Positions 28,328 to 36,681 of a stretch of DNA of 49,137 bases are shown here, piece after piece. Source of the stretch: a virus; IMG/VR virus record IMGVR_UViG_3300032897_000009, positions 1-49,137 of that record; one strand, given 5' to 3'. The notes beneath the pieces were generated by a model that had not been told where the DNA came from, did no database searches, and saw only the letters and a list, made by a program, of their open reading frames with translations. Both the position numbers and the translations under genes were made by a program. The stretch's first letter is position 1. Every line of letters starts with the position of its first letter.

Positions 28328-29086
28328 TTATTTCACAAGCCCGATTTCTTTCAAATCTTTTTCAGCAACAATCGTACATTGGAATACTCGGAACTTGCCA
28401 TCCGTTGCCGTTGGAATTGCTGCAATATCTTTTGCCATGAACTCAGCAACAAGAATTCTATATCCCTCCTGCCACTCTCTCATGCACCAATCAAGCGTGG
28501 CAAGATTTATGCCCTCGGCACATTGTTTTTCTTCATCTGTGCTCGCGGAAGGAACCGAATACTTCCCTTTGAGTTTGTAGGTAATACCGCCGTTGAATGG
28601 TGCAAGGCCGTCCTCTTTTACCAATTTGTAGGCGCGAATTTTACCGGGCTGATCCAGAAGGATTCGCAAAGACGTGCAGAGATGTTTGTTTATTCCTTTT
28701 GTGCCCCGAAGGTCTGCGCCCCGAAGGTCTGCGTCCCAAAGGTATGCGCCCCGAAGGTCTGCGCCCTGAAGATCTGCGCCCTGAAGGTATGCGCCCCGAA
28801 GGTCTGCGCCCTGAAGGTCTGCGTCCCGAAGGTATGCGCCCTGAAGGTCTGCGTCCCGAAGGTATGCGCCCTGAAGATCTGCGCCCTGAAGGTATGCGCC
28901 CTGAAGATCTGCGCCCTGAAGGTCTGCGCCCCGAAGGTCTGCGCCCCGAAGGTATGCGTCCCGAAGGTCTGCGCCCCGAAGGTCTGCGCCCTTCTTTACT
29001 GCCGCTTCGATACATAATTTCATGGATTCTGTTTCAAGCGCAAACAACACGCTCGCATTGTATCTACTTTTTATCTGGATTTTCAT
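28328..29086 (-). CDS. Pentapeptide-repeat protein with DUF5758-like C-terminus
   Basis: 252 aa. Residues ~33-133 are about 20 A(D/Y)L(R/Q)(G/D)-type pentapeptides, forming a right-handed quadrilateral beta helix, sometimes a DNA mimic. The C-terminal 115 residues ([20 protein letters not shown]...) fit the DUF5758 domain that often follows such repeats. The 15-bp DNA repeat (about 28700-28994) is a recombination hotspot candidate. GAGGAGAG precedes the ATG. Confidence 0.85.
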   Translation of the reverse strand: MKIQIKSRYNASVLFALETESMKLCIEAAVKKGADLRGADLRDAYLRGADLRGADLQGADLQGAYLQGADLQGAYLRDADLQGAYLRDADLQGADLRGAYLQGADLQGADLRGAYLWDADLRGADLRGTKGINKHLCTSLRILLDQPGKIRAYKLVKEDGLAPFNGGITYKLKGKYSVPSASTDEEKQCAEGINLATLDWCMREWQEGYRILVAEFMAKDIAAIPTATDGKFRVFQCTIVAEKDLKEIGLVK

Positions 29087-29109
29087 TTTCTCTCTCCTCT
29101 TGAGTGCTA

Positions 29110-29259
29110 TTAGATAGTTGACTTTCTTCGTTTCCTGTTTTCAACTCCAGGCTTGTAGATTTTCACGTATTCACTCACTCCGTTCTCCTCGAAGAAGAAA
29201 ATATCGAGATTGAAACAGTGAATAATGTGATTCGCACCGTAGGCAAGGAAGGTCTTCAC
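29110..29259 (-). CDS. Small hypothetical protein, GTG start
   Basis: 49 aa. GTG overlaps the RHH gene stop (GTGA), with GGAG eight bases before. Aromatic-rich, basic end ([11 protein letters not shown]). Unknown. Confidence 0.5.
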   Translation of the reverse strand: MKTFLAYGANHIIHCFNLDIFFFEENGVSEYVKIYKPGVENRKRRKSTI

Positions 29260-29429
29260 GGCTTTGTCTCCTGCTCTGATTTGATAACCATATCTGCACC
29301 GATTTCGTAAACGTGTGTCCGACTGTGATACTTCGGCTTCTTGGACTTCACAAGTTCATCAATTGCCCTTACTTGCTTTGCGGGAAGTCTCATGGGCACT
29401 GGAACGCGACCCTCTTTTTTCTTTGCCAT
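29256..29429 (-). CDS. Ribbon-helix-helix regulator
   Basis: 57 aa from the ATG at 29429 (AGGAG site). VPVPMRLPAKQVRAIDELVKSKK...SRTHVYEIGADMVI has the beta-strand plus two-helix layout of RHH repressors. First gene of the early operon, directly after a promoter overlapped by a perfect palindrome, so autoregulation is likely. Confidence 0.75.
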   Translation of the reverse strand: MAKKKEGRVPVPMRLPAKQVRAIDELVKSKKPKYHSRTHVYEIGADMVIKSEQETKP

Positions 29430-29465
29430 CTTATCTCCTGTTTTGTGTGTCAAGTAACTGGGTAT

Positions 29466-29494
29466 AATATATACCGCTGTATATACAAACGCAA
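29466..29494 (-). promoter_or_regulatory. Early promoter with overlapping operator palindrome
   Basis: TTGCGT (29494-29489), 17-base spacer, TATATT (29471-29466). A perfect 7-bp inverted repeat TATATAC/GTATATA (29468-29485) covers the spacer and part of the -10 box. Confidence 0.7.
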
Positions 29495-29581
29495 TACAAT
29501 AATGAACATTAACAATAATTAATCTATGTCCAATAATTGGCGATTTTGAGCAGAAAACGAATGTCGACGACCGTTAAACAT

Positions 29582-29613
29582 CAAAAATCCCGGACTGTGT
29601 GAGATCCGGGATT
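29582..29613 (-). terminator. Terminator of the late/lysis operon
   Basis: Minus-strand hairpin AATCCCGGA/TCCGGGATT (9 bp, 10-base loop) followed by TTTTTGATG. Lies between the endolysin gene and the early promoter. Confidence 0.8.
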
Positions 29614-29850
29614 CATTTGCCGTGAGGCATTGTAGAGGATGATGCTGTTGCAGGAAGGCGGGTGTTCAGGCCGCCGGAAGGTTCAAACTTGCAATTGTTC
29701 TCGGCTGTTTTAATTTAATCCCGACCGCTCAATTACTGAGATGGTCAAATAAGTTGTGCAGTCCGCGAATGTCCAATTGTCTCCGGCACTTATGAATAAA
29801 ATGCCACACAACGAACCGCATGCAAAGAACAAGACGTTTTTACGTCTCGG
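29614..29850. other. Intergenic region between endolysin and terminator
   Basis: About 240 bases with no convincing gene. Just after the endolysin stop the minus strand has a small AGACG/CGTCT hairpin followed by TGTTCTTT, a possible weak terminator. A 30-codon ORF (ATG at 29822) lacks a binding site. Confidence 0.5.
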
Positions 29851-30309
29851 TCAGGAATTGTAACTCTCGCCGGAATGGTACCGCATCGCTGCACGGTTCT
29901 CCCAGCCTTTCAGAAACTTCGCGCTACGAGGACGCGCCGCAACAATGGCCTCGTAGTGAATGTCCAAGCTCGTGATTAGATCGTCCACGCCTTCATCGGT
30001 GTCGATGCGTTCAGGGACAACAACGCACTCAACAAGTGTCAATCCTTGCTGGCCGCAGTTGAACGCGATATCGAAGCACTTCCAGACATAGCCATCGTTT
30101 GTGTAGCTACTCATGTTCAAAGGCGTCCAATAGCGATCGTAACCGATCTGGATCGCTTGCTCGAAGGTCAGATTCTTGATGTCAACATCCGGGAAACTCT
30201 TTTTTGAAATGCCGTGGTTCGTCTCGCCACCCGGATCGTCAGGATCGTTTACGTAGCCACCTTCAAGATGGATTGTCTTACTGATTATGTCGCGTATTCG
30301 CTTGTCCAT
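29851..30309 (-). CDS. GH108-type endolysin (N-acetylmuramidase)
   Basis: 152 aa. HLEGGYVNDPDDPGGETNHG (catalytic Glu16) is the GH108 signature, and the C-terminal half has the FDIAFNCG and KGWENRA segments of the partner domain. Cleaves the glycan strands of peptidoglycan at lysis. No signal peptide, so it depends on a holin. Confidence 0.92.
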   Translation of the reverse strand: MDKRIRDIISKTIHLEGGYVNDPDDPGGETNHGISKKSFPDVDIKNLTFEQAIQIGYDRYWTPLNMSSYTNDGYVWKCFDIAFNCGQQGLTLVECVVVPERIDTDEGVDDLITSLDIHYEAIVAARPRSAKFLKGWENRAAMRYHSGESYNS

Positions 30310-30310
30310 T

Positions 30311-30595
30311 TTACCCTACCTTTCTCAGAGGAACCCCAACCGCCCGAAACGCTTCTTGCCATGTTGTTACGATAAATGCACCAGGGAACTTGCGATGCCA
30401 TTTCTTTTCTGTGTCGTTCAATCCCTCGCCCGGTCTCTTTACTTCGAGCAAGAAAATGCGATTATGGTAAGAACAGCACAAATCAGGACACCCGCCACCA
30501 AGACGAGTAAAACTTCTATCGACGGAAACCCCAGCCCCTTCGAGGGCGTTTGCGATTTCATCTTGATTGCCGTCCTTTCTGGCGCGGAGTCGCAT
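30311..30595 (-). CDS. VRR-NUC-type nuclease
   Basis: 94 aa from the ATG at 30595, overlapping the previous stop (TGATG). ARKDGNQDEIANALEGAGVSV, then GGGCPDL and LLEVKRPG are the catalytic pattern of small PD-(D/E)XK VRR-NUC nucleases. Longer upstream readings run in another frame of the membrane-protein gene. Unusual place, inside the lysis cluster. Confidence 0.85.
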   Translation of the reverse strand: MRLRARKDGNQDEIANALEGAGVSVDRSFTRLGGGCPDLCCSYHNRIFLLEVKRPGEGLNDTEKKWHRKFPGAFIVTTWQEAFRAVGVPLRKVG

Positions 30596-31086
30596 CAGAA
30601 AATCCAATTCATAATCAGTGAAATGACAATCACGCCAACCGTTGAGACTGCCACGACTCGCAGGAATGGCGCGAGCAACACCGTGGGGCCGCAGAGTTTC
30701 ATGAGCAAGTAATTCCGTTCCCACCATTCCCCATCGCCCAGCCAATGAAGATCCGTGGGGAATCGCCAGATTAAGAACTTCACCGGGTACCGCGTCTCGC
30801 GGTTCGAATGCTGGAATATCGGCTCGAAGAAATAGCAGAGGAAGTCTTCGAGGCCGCAGATGTGCAGCACGACAATCGCCGCAAAGCTCCAGAGACTGAC
30901 GCCCATCGATGAAACGATGAAAAGGATCAGCGCATACCACATGCCGAACTTCGATATCGAAATCCAGCGCGCCGCATCCGGATTGTTGCCGCATTTATCG
31001 CGGTAGAGGTGTTCGCCCTTTTCTTCCATCGAATCGAAGAAGCCCATCAAAGCGAGCACGAAGAAAACGAAAGCGAGATCAATCAT
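30595..31086 (-). CDS. Membrane protein in the lysis region
   Basis: 163 aa with hydrophobic segments at about 3-16, 49-85 and 130-160. Contains DAARWISISKFGMWYALILF. Position beside the lytic enzymes suggests a lysis role, but its size and layout are not those of a typical holin. Confidence 0.7.
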   Translation of the reverse strand: MIDLAFVFFVLALMGFFDSMEEKGEHLYRDKCGNNPDAARWISISKFGMWYALILFIVSSMGVSLWSFAAIVVLHICGLEDFLCYFFEPIFQHSNRETRYPVKFLIWRFPTDLHWLGDGEWWERNYLLMKLCGPTVLLAPFLRVVAVSTVGVIVISLIMNWIF

Positions 31087-31095
31087 GAGTGTGCC

Positions 31096-32574
31096 TCATT
31101 GTAGTAATTGATTCAATGACTTCCAAATTAATTTGACAGAATTCAACTGAACCTTTGAAATTGTGTCACATATCACAGATTGTGCCCCAAGTCTCCAGCC
31201 TATTCCATAGCCGGTATTCCATCCATTGTTCCACGGTGTCAGCGTGTCGCATTTTGCGCTATTAACGCCTTGGGTGAAGATTCTAAGAGAATCGGTCACA
31301 CTAACGGGCTGGATTACTACCGGAGGCGCCACAATAGGCGGTAAGACGCTGCCAGACAGCGCCAGACGTGTTTTCTTAACCGCTTGAAGCAGGAAATCAG
31401 GTTTCAAGCCCGGATGCCGTGTTTGATTCGGTGAATTGATATAAGCACCGGGAATTTCCCAGACCATCGTGCCCTGAATGCCTTGAGAAGCTTCGTACTG
31501 CAGGATTCGTCGCACGCAGACCGTATCCTGAAAAAGAATCAGAAGATCGTTCGCACTGCCCGAGTTGTTCTGCCCTGCCCACGCAGCCACGCGCACTGAG
31601 TCATAATGCCAAGTCATTGTATCGAGCCATTGATTCCACGCCAAGTAAAACATCTCACCATTCAAGTGATTCGGATAGGTCTTCATTGACAGAAGCGGTG
31701 CGTAAATTCCTTCGCTTCCACTGGAGACACCGCCCTGAAAAGCATTGTAGTTAAATGGACACGCCATGACAAGTTTATTCGCTGGAACACCTAACTCAAT
31801 AATATCCGCCATGTCAGATGCTATACAAGAATTATTGTAGGTCGCCCATGGGTAATTCGTTTGAAACAACGGTGCGTTATACCATGAAATTCCGGTAATC
31901 CAATTTGCAAACATATCATAGCTCATATCAAGAACCGCATCATAAAGATTCGGACACGTTGCCCAAAAGGAATAATCCCGGTATGTGGCAATCGTTTGAA
32001 GTGGTTTCTTCGTTGGATCAATCCACTGGTGATACTTGTTCAGCGTGTCCCGCATCTGCGAGAGAAAAGCACGGACGGTCAAGGAATCTCCATCGGTGAA
32101 TGGTTCGATGTCCCAATGAACACCATCGTACTGATTCGCTGAACCGATAACGGAGTCTACCACGGTTTTGATGATCGCATTCTTGCCCGTCGATGTTTTG
32201 AGCAGCGGATCACTGGAAGAAATGAAAAAGCAAAGCTGAACGCTTTTTCCTTTCGAATGAATGTAATCATTCAGGAATCGGCGTTTCGAGAACTGGAAAT
32301 AAGCATTTCCCCATGCGCTGTTGCTGTTCGTTGCCCAATCGTTCGCAAGTGCCATACTGCCATCGGAGGCAAAAGAGGCATTGAACGTTATATAATCGGT
32401 GCAGGCATCCCAATCAATGTTCGTATAGAGGCAATTCTCATAGTTCGAGGATGCACTAACGGATGCCCCCATCTGCAAAGCCCACGTCGTGAGATACCCA
32501 TAGACCTTGAACTGTGAGAATGCAAGGCTCGGGAGCAACAGCAAAAAAGGTAACAGCGTGTTACGGATTTTCAT
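31096..32574 (-). CDS. Secreted GH18-like glycoside hydrolase
   Basis: 492 aa from the ATG at 32574. Signal peptide (KIRNTLLPFLLLLPSLAFSQ), then a TIM-barrel GH18 with YDGVHWDIEPF (the DGxxxDxE catalytic motif, Glu as acid) and a final MVWEIPGA strand, then a Pro/Val linker and a short C-terminal domain. GH18 enzymes cut beta-1,4-linked GlcNAc polymers. Export by the host signal pathway would place it in the periplasm or outside; substrate unknown. Confidence 0.82.
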   Translation of the reverse strand: MKIRNTLLPFLLLLPSLAFSQFKVYGYLTTWALQMGASVSASSNYENCLYTNIDWDACTDYITFNASFASDGSMALANDWATNSNSAWGNAYFQFSKRRFLNDYIHSKGKSVQLCFFISSSDPLLKTSTGKNAIIKTVVDSVIGSANQYDGVHWDIEPFTDGDSLTVRAFLSQMRDTLNKYHQWIDPTKKPLQTIATYRDYSFWATCPNLYDAVLDMSYDMFANWITGISWYNAPLFQTNYPWATYNNSCIASDMADIIELGVPANKLVMACPFNYNAFQGGVSSGSEGIYAPLLSMKTYPNHLNGEMFYLAWNQWLDTMTWHYDSVRVAAWAGQNNSGSANDLLILFQDTVCVRRILQYEASQGIQGTMVWEIPGAYINSPNQTRHPGLKPDFLLQAVKKTRLALSGSVLPPIVAPPVVIQPVSVTDSLRIFTQGVNSAKCDTLTPWNNGWNTGYGIGWRLGAQSVICDTISKVQLNSVKLIWKSLNQLLQ

Positions 32575-32607
32575 GGCTTCTTCTTTCTTCCCCAAAGATT
32601 GGATAGC

Positions 32608-33033
32608 CTACTGCTTCGGTGGCTCAGAATTGACGAGCGAAGCGGCCTCGGTCTTTACGTCCAAGAATTTCTTGAATAGTTGATCGGCTCCGAGATACGT
32701 CACGCTTGCCGTTCCGAAATAATCAATCCTCTGTGCAAACCATTGCTGTAACGGGGTCGATGCCTGAAGCTGAAGCGAAAGAATGTTGTGGAATATATAG
32801 GACATGATCGTCACGTTGAACGCCCAGCAACAGATAGACGCTACAGCAAAGTTTAGAATTGGGAACGAGGCGTCGTTCATTTTTTGATTATGAATCAACG
32901 CGCCCCACAGGTCTGCGATAATTCCCTTGATGCCGATGGCAGAAATGCCTTTGATGACTTCGATAATCGACGTAACAAACATGGCAAAGATGCCAAGCTG
33001 TACGACAACCGCCATTAATTGATTCCAGTCCAT
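32608..33033 (-). CDS. Holin-like membrane protein
   Basis: 141 aa from the ATG at 33033 (AAGGAG site). Three to four membrane segments (for example QLGIFAMFVTSIIEVIKGI) and a charged C-terminus. Size and position fit a holin. Confidence 0.6.
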   Translation of the reverse strand: MDWNQLMAVVVQLGIFAMFVTSIIEVIKGISAIGIKGIIADLWGALIHNQKMNDASFPILNFAVASICCWAFNVTIMSYIFHNILSLQLQASTPLQQWFAQRIDYFGTASVTYLGADQLFKKFLDVKTEAASLVNSEPPKQ

Positions 33034-33043
33034 GATAGTCTCC

Positions 33044-33361
33044 TTATTTGATTTCACCGCTTTGCTGATGTAGGATTTTTAGAATCTGGAGAGTTTGATA
33101 ACCGTCAATGATCGCATACCCGCAAACACCAATTGCTACTGAAATGATCGTCCAGGCTACAATCATTCCTACCTTCCAACTGCGAAGCGTATTCCAATTG
33201 CTTTCAAGTGCTGTTACTCTTCCATTCGTTCTCGTCGTTTGATCCTTGATATGCTTCACGTCGGATTTCATTTCTGCCTGTTCTTCCTTAATCTCCCCGA
33301 TCTTTTCCATGACGGCATCGAATTTCTGATCGATCATCTGATAGACTTCTTTGGCTTCCAT
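33044..33361 (-). CDS. XhlA-like coiled-coil membrane protein
   Basis: 105 aa from the ATG at 33361 (AAGGA site). N-terminal coiled coil (FDAVMEKIGEIKEEQAEMK) then one membrane segment (MIVAWTIISVAIGVCGYAI), the plan of XhlA-type lysis accessory proteins. Confidence 0.6.
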   Translation of the reverse strand: MEAKEVYQMIDQKFDAVMEKIGEIKEEQAEMKSDVKHIKDQTTRTNGRVTALESNWNTLRSWKVGMIVAWTIISVAIGVCGYAIIDGYQTLQILKILHQQSGEIK

Positions 33362-33399
33362 TCTAAATCCTTTTTTGCCCGGGTTTATCGATCTGTGTT

Positions 33400-33801
33400 T
33401 TACTTCGGCGACGTCCATTTCGCTTCTCTTTCCAAACGTTGTTTTTCCATGCGTAGTTCTATGCTGTCTTTCACATTACGGCGCAGGTGTTCATCGACCA
33501 GAATCATATATCCCGATCTCAAATCTTCTGCAATTCGAGTGCGCTTCTGTTCTTCGGCAAGGCATTGAGCATTTGAAATCGAATCAGCAACGAAGATCTG
33601 TCTGTGCGAAATAGAATCTGCAACGGCGCGTTGCTGATTCGCATAGTTGTTGTTTTGCAGAATCGTTTTCACGTTCGCCTTGATTTGAATGATTCCGTAA
33701 CAGAGAAGGCCGACGATAATGAAAAGAACGATTATTCCTACATCCCTTCTATCATCGGCCCTGTCCTGAGCTACTATCCAGTTGATTGCCCTCGCTATCA
33801 T
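33400..33801 (-). CDS. Inner-membrane spanin-like protein
   Basis: 133 aa: one membrane segment (VGIIVLFIIVGLLCYGIIQI) followed by a long charged coiled coil, as in i-spanins. I see no lipoprotein partner ORF, so the role is tentative. Confidence 0.5.
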   Translation of the reverse strand: MIARAINWIVAQDRADDRRDVGIIVLFIIVGLLCYGIIQIKANVKTILQNNNYANQQRAVADSISHRQIFVADSISNAQCLAEEQKRTRIAEDLRSGYMILVDEHLRRNVKDSIELRMEKQRLEREAKWTSPK

Positions 33802-33816
33802 TGGCGCGTCCTTGAC

Positions 33817-33981
33817 TTATGGTATCGTCGGAGGTGGAGGCGGTGGATCTTCCGTCAACATTGCCCTGACTGTTGAGGCATCTCCATCGTGAAGAGCCTT
33901 GCGGAATTTCGCACCATTCCTTTTGTTCCAATCCCTCGCGGCAATTTTCCATTCATCAAGCGTGATTTTCTTCTTTGCCAT
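33817..33981 (-). CDS. Small basic protein with Pro-rich end
   Basis: 54 aa, strong AAAAGGAG site. Starts MAKKKITLDEWKIAARDWN and ends with a PPPPPP run. Unknown. A 66-codon ORF in another frame over the same bases lacks such a site. Confidence 0.65.
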   Translation of the reverse strand: MAKKKITLDEWKIAARDWNKRNGAKFRKALHDGDASTVRAMLTEDPPPPPPTIP

Positions 33982-33993
33982 GTGAGTCTCCTT

Positions 33994-34905
33994 TTATGAC
34001 CAGAGCGCGGCGAACTCTGAGATATTGATATTGCCAGCCGCTTTCACATGCACGATGGAGTTTCCATCTGCATCCTTATCGGATTTCCATTCCCATTCCA
34101 GACCGAGCCGCGAAGTCAATGTCAGTACCCATCCGCAAACGAATGTGATCTTGACGTTCAATTGATACTTATCGAGCGAGGAATATTCGATAAGCTCCGC
34201 ATTTGTCGCTTGAAGTGCGTCGGCTTCGACGGATAGCGCAATCTTGAATCCATGCGGTTTCCCAATCGTATCGGGTTCAGTCATTAGCAATTCGGCTTTG
34301 AACACTCCCTTTGAAATCGAACCGAGATTATCGGTGTAAGTGTTAGTCCCGACCTCGATCTTTGAAATTCCAGCGGGCGCAATATCATCTTGCGTAATCG
34401 CATCCATCGCGATGTATGTGCCACTGTGATCTTGCGAAATGATCCACGGACTCCCACTTGTCAGCAAATTGCTCGTTATCTCCGCACGAGTAAACCGTCG
34501 AGCCATCTCCATCGTGACAAAAATATCCGATTGCAGATCGGAATCGTTTACCAGCGTCCATTTAATCCCCGCATCAATTCCGGTGAGAGAATTCCCACTT
34601 AGAAATTGCCCATTGACGAGAAGCAGAGATTGCAAAAGGACGGAATCATTCGCCAGCGTGGGAAGAAGATTGATCAGATTCGCGTATGTATGCGGGCATG
34701 GAAAATCGGCTTTCGCTGATAATTCATACGCCCGCGTCGCATCGCGTTTTAACGTGTCCGATTTCGTGATCGCCTTGAAAGACACGGAACTGTTGCGTAT
34801 TCCAGTTTTCAATACGCCCCAGTCGGAATCACCTGAATCGATGAACCACCATTCCCTGATACCGGAAGGAACGATATTGCCTATGTTCGGTGCTAAGACG
34901 CTCAT
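33994..34905 (-). CDS. Virion structural protein, paralogue A
   Basis: 303 aa. Related along its whole length to the next gene (shared MSVLA..., IAPAGISKIEVG, SLDKYQL, SDKDADGN). Beta-rich. Tail-tip or fibre-associated by position; function unknown. Confidence 0.75.
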   Translation of the reverse strand: MSVLAPNIGNIVPSGIREWWFIDSGDSDWGVLKTGIRNSSVSFKAITKSDTLKRDATRAYELSAKADFPCPHTYANLINLLPTLANDSVLLQSLLLVNGQFLSGNSLTGIDAGIKWTLVNDSDLQSDIFVTMEMARRFTRAEITSNLLTSGSPWIISQDHSGTYIAMDAITQDDIAPAGISKIEVGTNTYTDNLGSISKGVFKAELLMTEPDTIGKPHGFKIALSVEADALQATNAELIEYSSLDKYQLNVKITFVCGWVLTLTSRLGLEWEWKSDKDADGNSIVHVKAAGNINISEFAALWS

Positions 34906-34914
34906 ATATCCTCC

Positions 34915-35826
34915 TTATGCCGACCAGCAAGCATCCCAAGCAGAAGGAAGAATAATCCCGCCGCCGGTGACTTTGGTGTATGTGTTTCCGTCTGCGTCTT
35001 TGTCCGCGAGCCATTCCATCTGGAAGCCAAGCCCGGCGGTGAGAGTCAGCACGATTCCGTTGACGAACGTCAACTTCCAATCGAGTTGATACTTGTCAAG
35101 GTTTGGATACTGAAGCAACTCTGTATTCGATGCCTGTGCTGCTTCTGCATCGACAGAAATCATGATGCCACCACTTCGGAATGTGCGTCCACGTGTATCG
35201 CGCTTTGTGGTGAGCTTCGCGCTGAACTTCGCGCTTTGCAGCATGCCAATGTTATCGGTGAACGAAGTTCCAGTCTGTCCAACTTCGATCTTTGAAATCC
35301 CGCCCGGTGCGATGTCGTCGATGGTAGCGGAGTCCATCAATTTGAGATTGTCGGAACCGTTCAATGTTCCGTTCCCCGGTGCTGTTCCAAGTATCTGCGC
35401 GAACTCCGCACGGGTAAGATAACGATCTGCCGTGATATTCAGATGCAAATCATCTTCCATCGAATCGGTTGCGAGTTCCCAGCCGAAACCGAAATACGGT
35501 TCCGTTGCCAGAGCGCTGGAAATCGTTTGACCGTTGGAAAGCGTGATCTTCTGATTCAATTGATTCGATGAGAGCGTGTCCAGCAACTTGATTTGATTCG
35601 CGGTCGTGCGAACAACCGGAACCGTGGCCTTCATTTGAAGGTCATAATCGAAGGCATGAAATCGTTTCAGGGAATCTTCTTTCCCCAACGTTTTCATGTC
35701 CACCGATGTTGATCGGGGATTCAGAAAAGGATAGTAGCGATCCGCGCCTGTGCGGGGATCGAGAATTCTCCAGTCCGTGATGCCAGACGAAACGATGTCT
35801 GCGTAGTTAACAGCGAGTACACTCAT
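34915..35826 (-). CDS. Virion structural protein, paralogue B
   Basis: 303 aa, same length and motifs as paralogue A (MSVLA, IAPGGISKIEVG, NLDKYQL, ADKDADGN). Tandem duplication followed by strong divergence. Likely two variants of one tail-tip component. Confidence 0.75.
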   Translation of the reverse strand: MSVLAVNYADIVSSGITDWRILDPRTGADRYYPFLNPRSTSVDMKTLGKEDSLKRFHAFDYDLQMKATVPVVRTTANQIKLLDTLSSNQLNQKITLSNGQTISSALATEPYFGFGWELATDSMEDDLHLNITADRYLTRAEFAQILGTAPGNGTLNGSDNLKLMDSATIDDIAPGGISKIEVGQTGTSFTDNIGMLQSAKFSAKLTTKRDTRGRTFRSGGIMISVDAEAAQASNTELLQYPNLDKYQLDWKLTFVNGIVLTLTAGLGFQMEWLADKDADGNTYTKVTGGGIILPSAWDACWSA

Positions 35827-35838
35827 GATTGTTTCTCC

Positions 35839-36681
35839 TTATGTATGCCAGCTTGCCGGAAGGATTGCCTTCCAGGGCGTTCGTTCAACAAAATTCAACG
35901 TGAATTCTTTTGCCAACTCAAATCCATTTGCGTACTCGGCTTCATACTGTGCAATCTCAACCGAAGGTTCGCCGAAAGAAGATGTTCCCTGTGATTCGTT
36001 TTCAACAAGCACTTCGTCGGAATCGTAGAACAAACTCTTATCCGATGCCTCATACCAGTTGTGCATGAACAACAGATCGATCATATCGCTCAACGGCTGG
36101 AAATCAATCTGAGGATTCCTTCGATTTGCCAGATAGACATTGTTCACCGAAAAGTCGATGGAATTATACGTGATCATCTTCTTCTGCACTCTCTCTGGCG
36201 TCTGTATTCCTTTGACCGAAGATGTGGCAAAGTCCCGCGTGACAAATTTGCGAATATCATCCAAATAAATTGAGCATGCCCCAATATCCACTGCTTGGTA
36301 CAAATACAGATGCGCACCGGCAGTAATCAACGAAGGATTTGCAATCGTGAGCACGACGCGATTCCATACGTTAGCCGTTAAAGCCGGTATATTGATATTC
36401 GTGTCTCCATCCGGTGAAAGATTCAAGGCATTTGCAGGAACCGCGATTGTCGGATAAATCCACATGGCAATCGTCGTACTGAGAGAAAGATTGCCGCAAA
36501 GATTGTTATGCGCAAGCAATCCAGTAGTTGCTCCGCTTGCAATCGCGAGTTTCATCGATCCGGTTGTCGTTCTGAAAATTGTTGTATCAATCGATGTAAC
36601 GACGTTCGATCCCTGATCGCTTCCCCATGGAGTAGCATCACACGCATCCATAATGCCAGAATTATAGCCGAGAGTAATCAT
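35839..36681 (-). CDS. Tail protein with carbohydrate-binding-like domain
   Basis: 280 aa from the ATG at 36681 (ATGA overlap). Residues ~15-150 form a jelly-roll pattern (GSMKLAIASG...TIAMWIYPTI...SIYLDDIR) like a carbohydrate-binding module; the C-terminal part is structural. May contact host glycans. Confidence 0.65.
   Translation of the reverse strand: MITLGYNSGIMDACDATPWGSDQGSNVVTSIDTTIFRTTTGSMKLAIASGATTGLLAHNNLCGNLSLSTTIAMWIYPTIAVPANALNLSPDGDTNINIPALTANVWNRVVLTIANPSLITAGAHLYLYQAVDIGACSIYLDDIRKFVTRDFATSSVKGIQTPERVQKKMITYNSIDFSVNNVYLANRRNPQIDFQPLSDMIDLLFMHNWYEASDKSLFYDSDEVLVENESQGTSSFGEPSVEIAQYEAEYANGFELAKEFTLNFVERTPWKAILPASWHT

Noticed and set aside
28700-28994. CRISPR array
   Set aside because: The units are contiguous 15-base coding repeats without spacers.
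28379-29103. Long plus-strand ORFs (212 and 168 aa) and another minus-frame ORF across the pentapeptide region
   Set aside because: They are by-products of the 15-base repeat, which lacks stops in several frames; the products are monotonous (APKVC, RPEGL, SGRRP) and lack start signals.
30596-30994. N-terminal extension of the VRR-NUC gene
   Set aside because: It runs in another frame over the membrane-protein gene; the ATG at 30595 is coupled and fits the family start.
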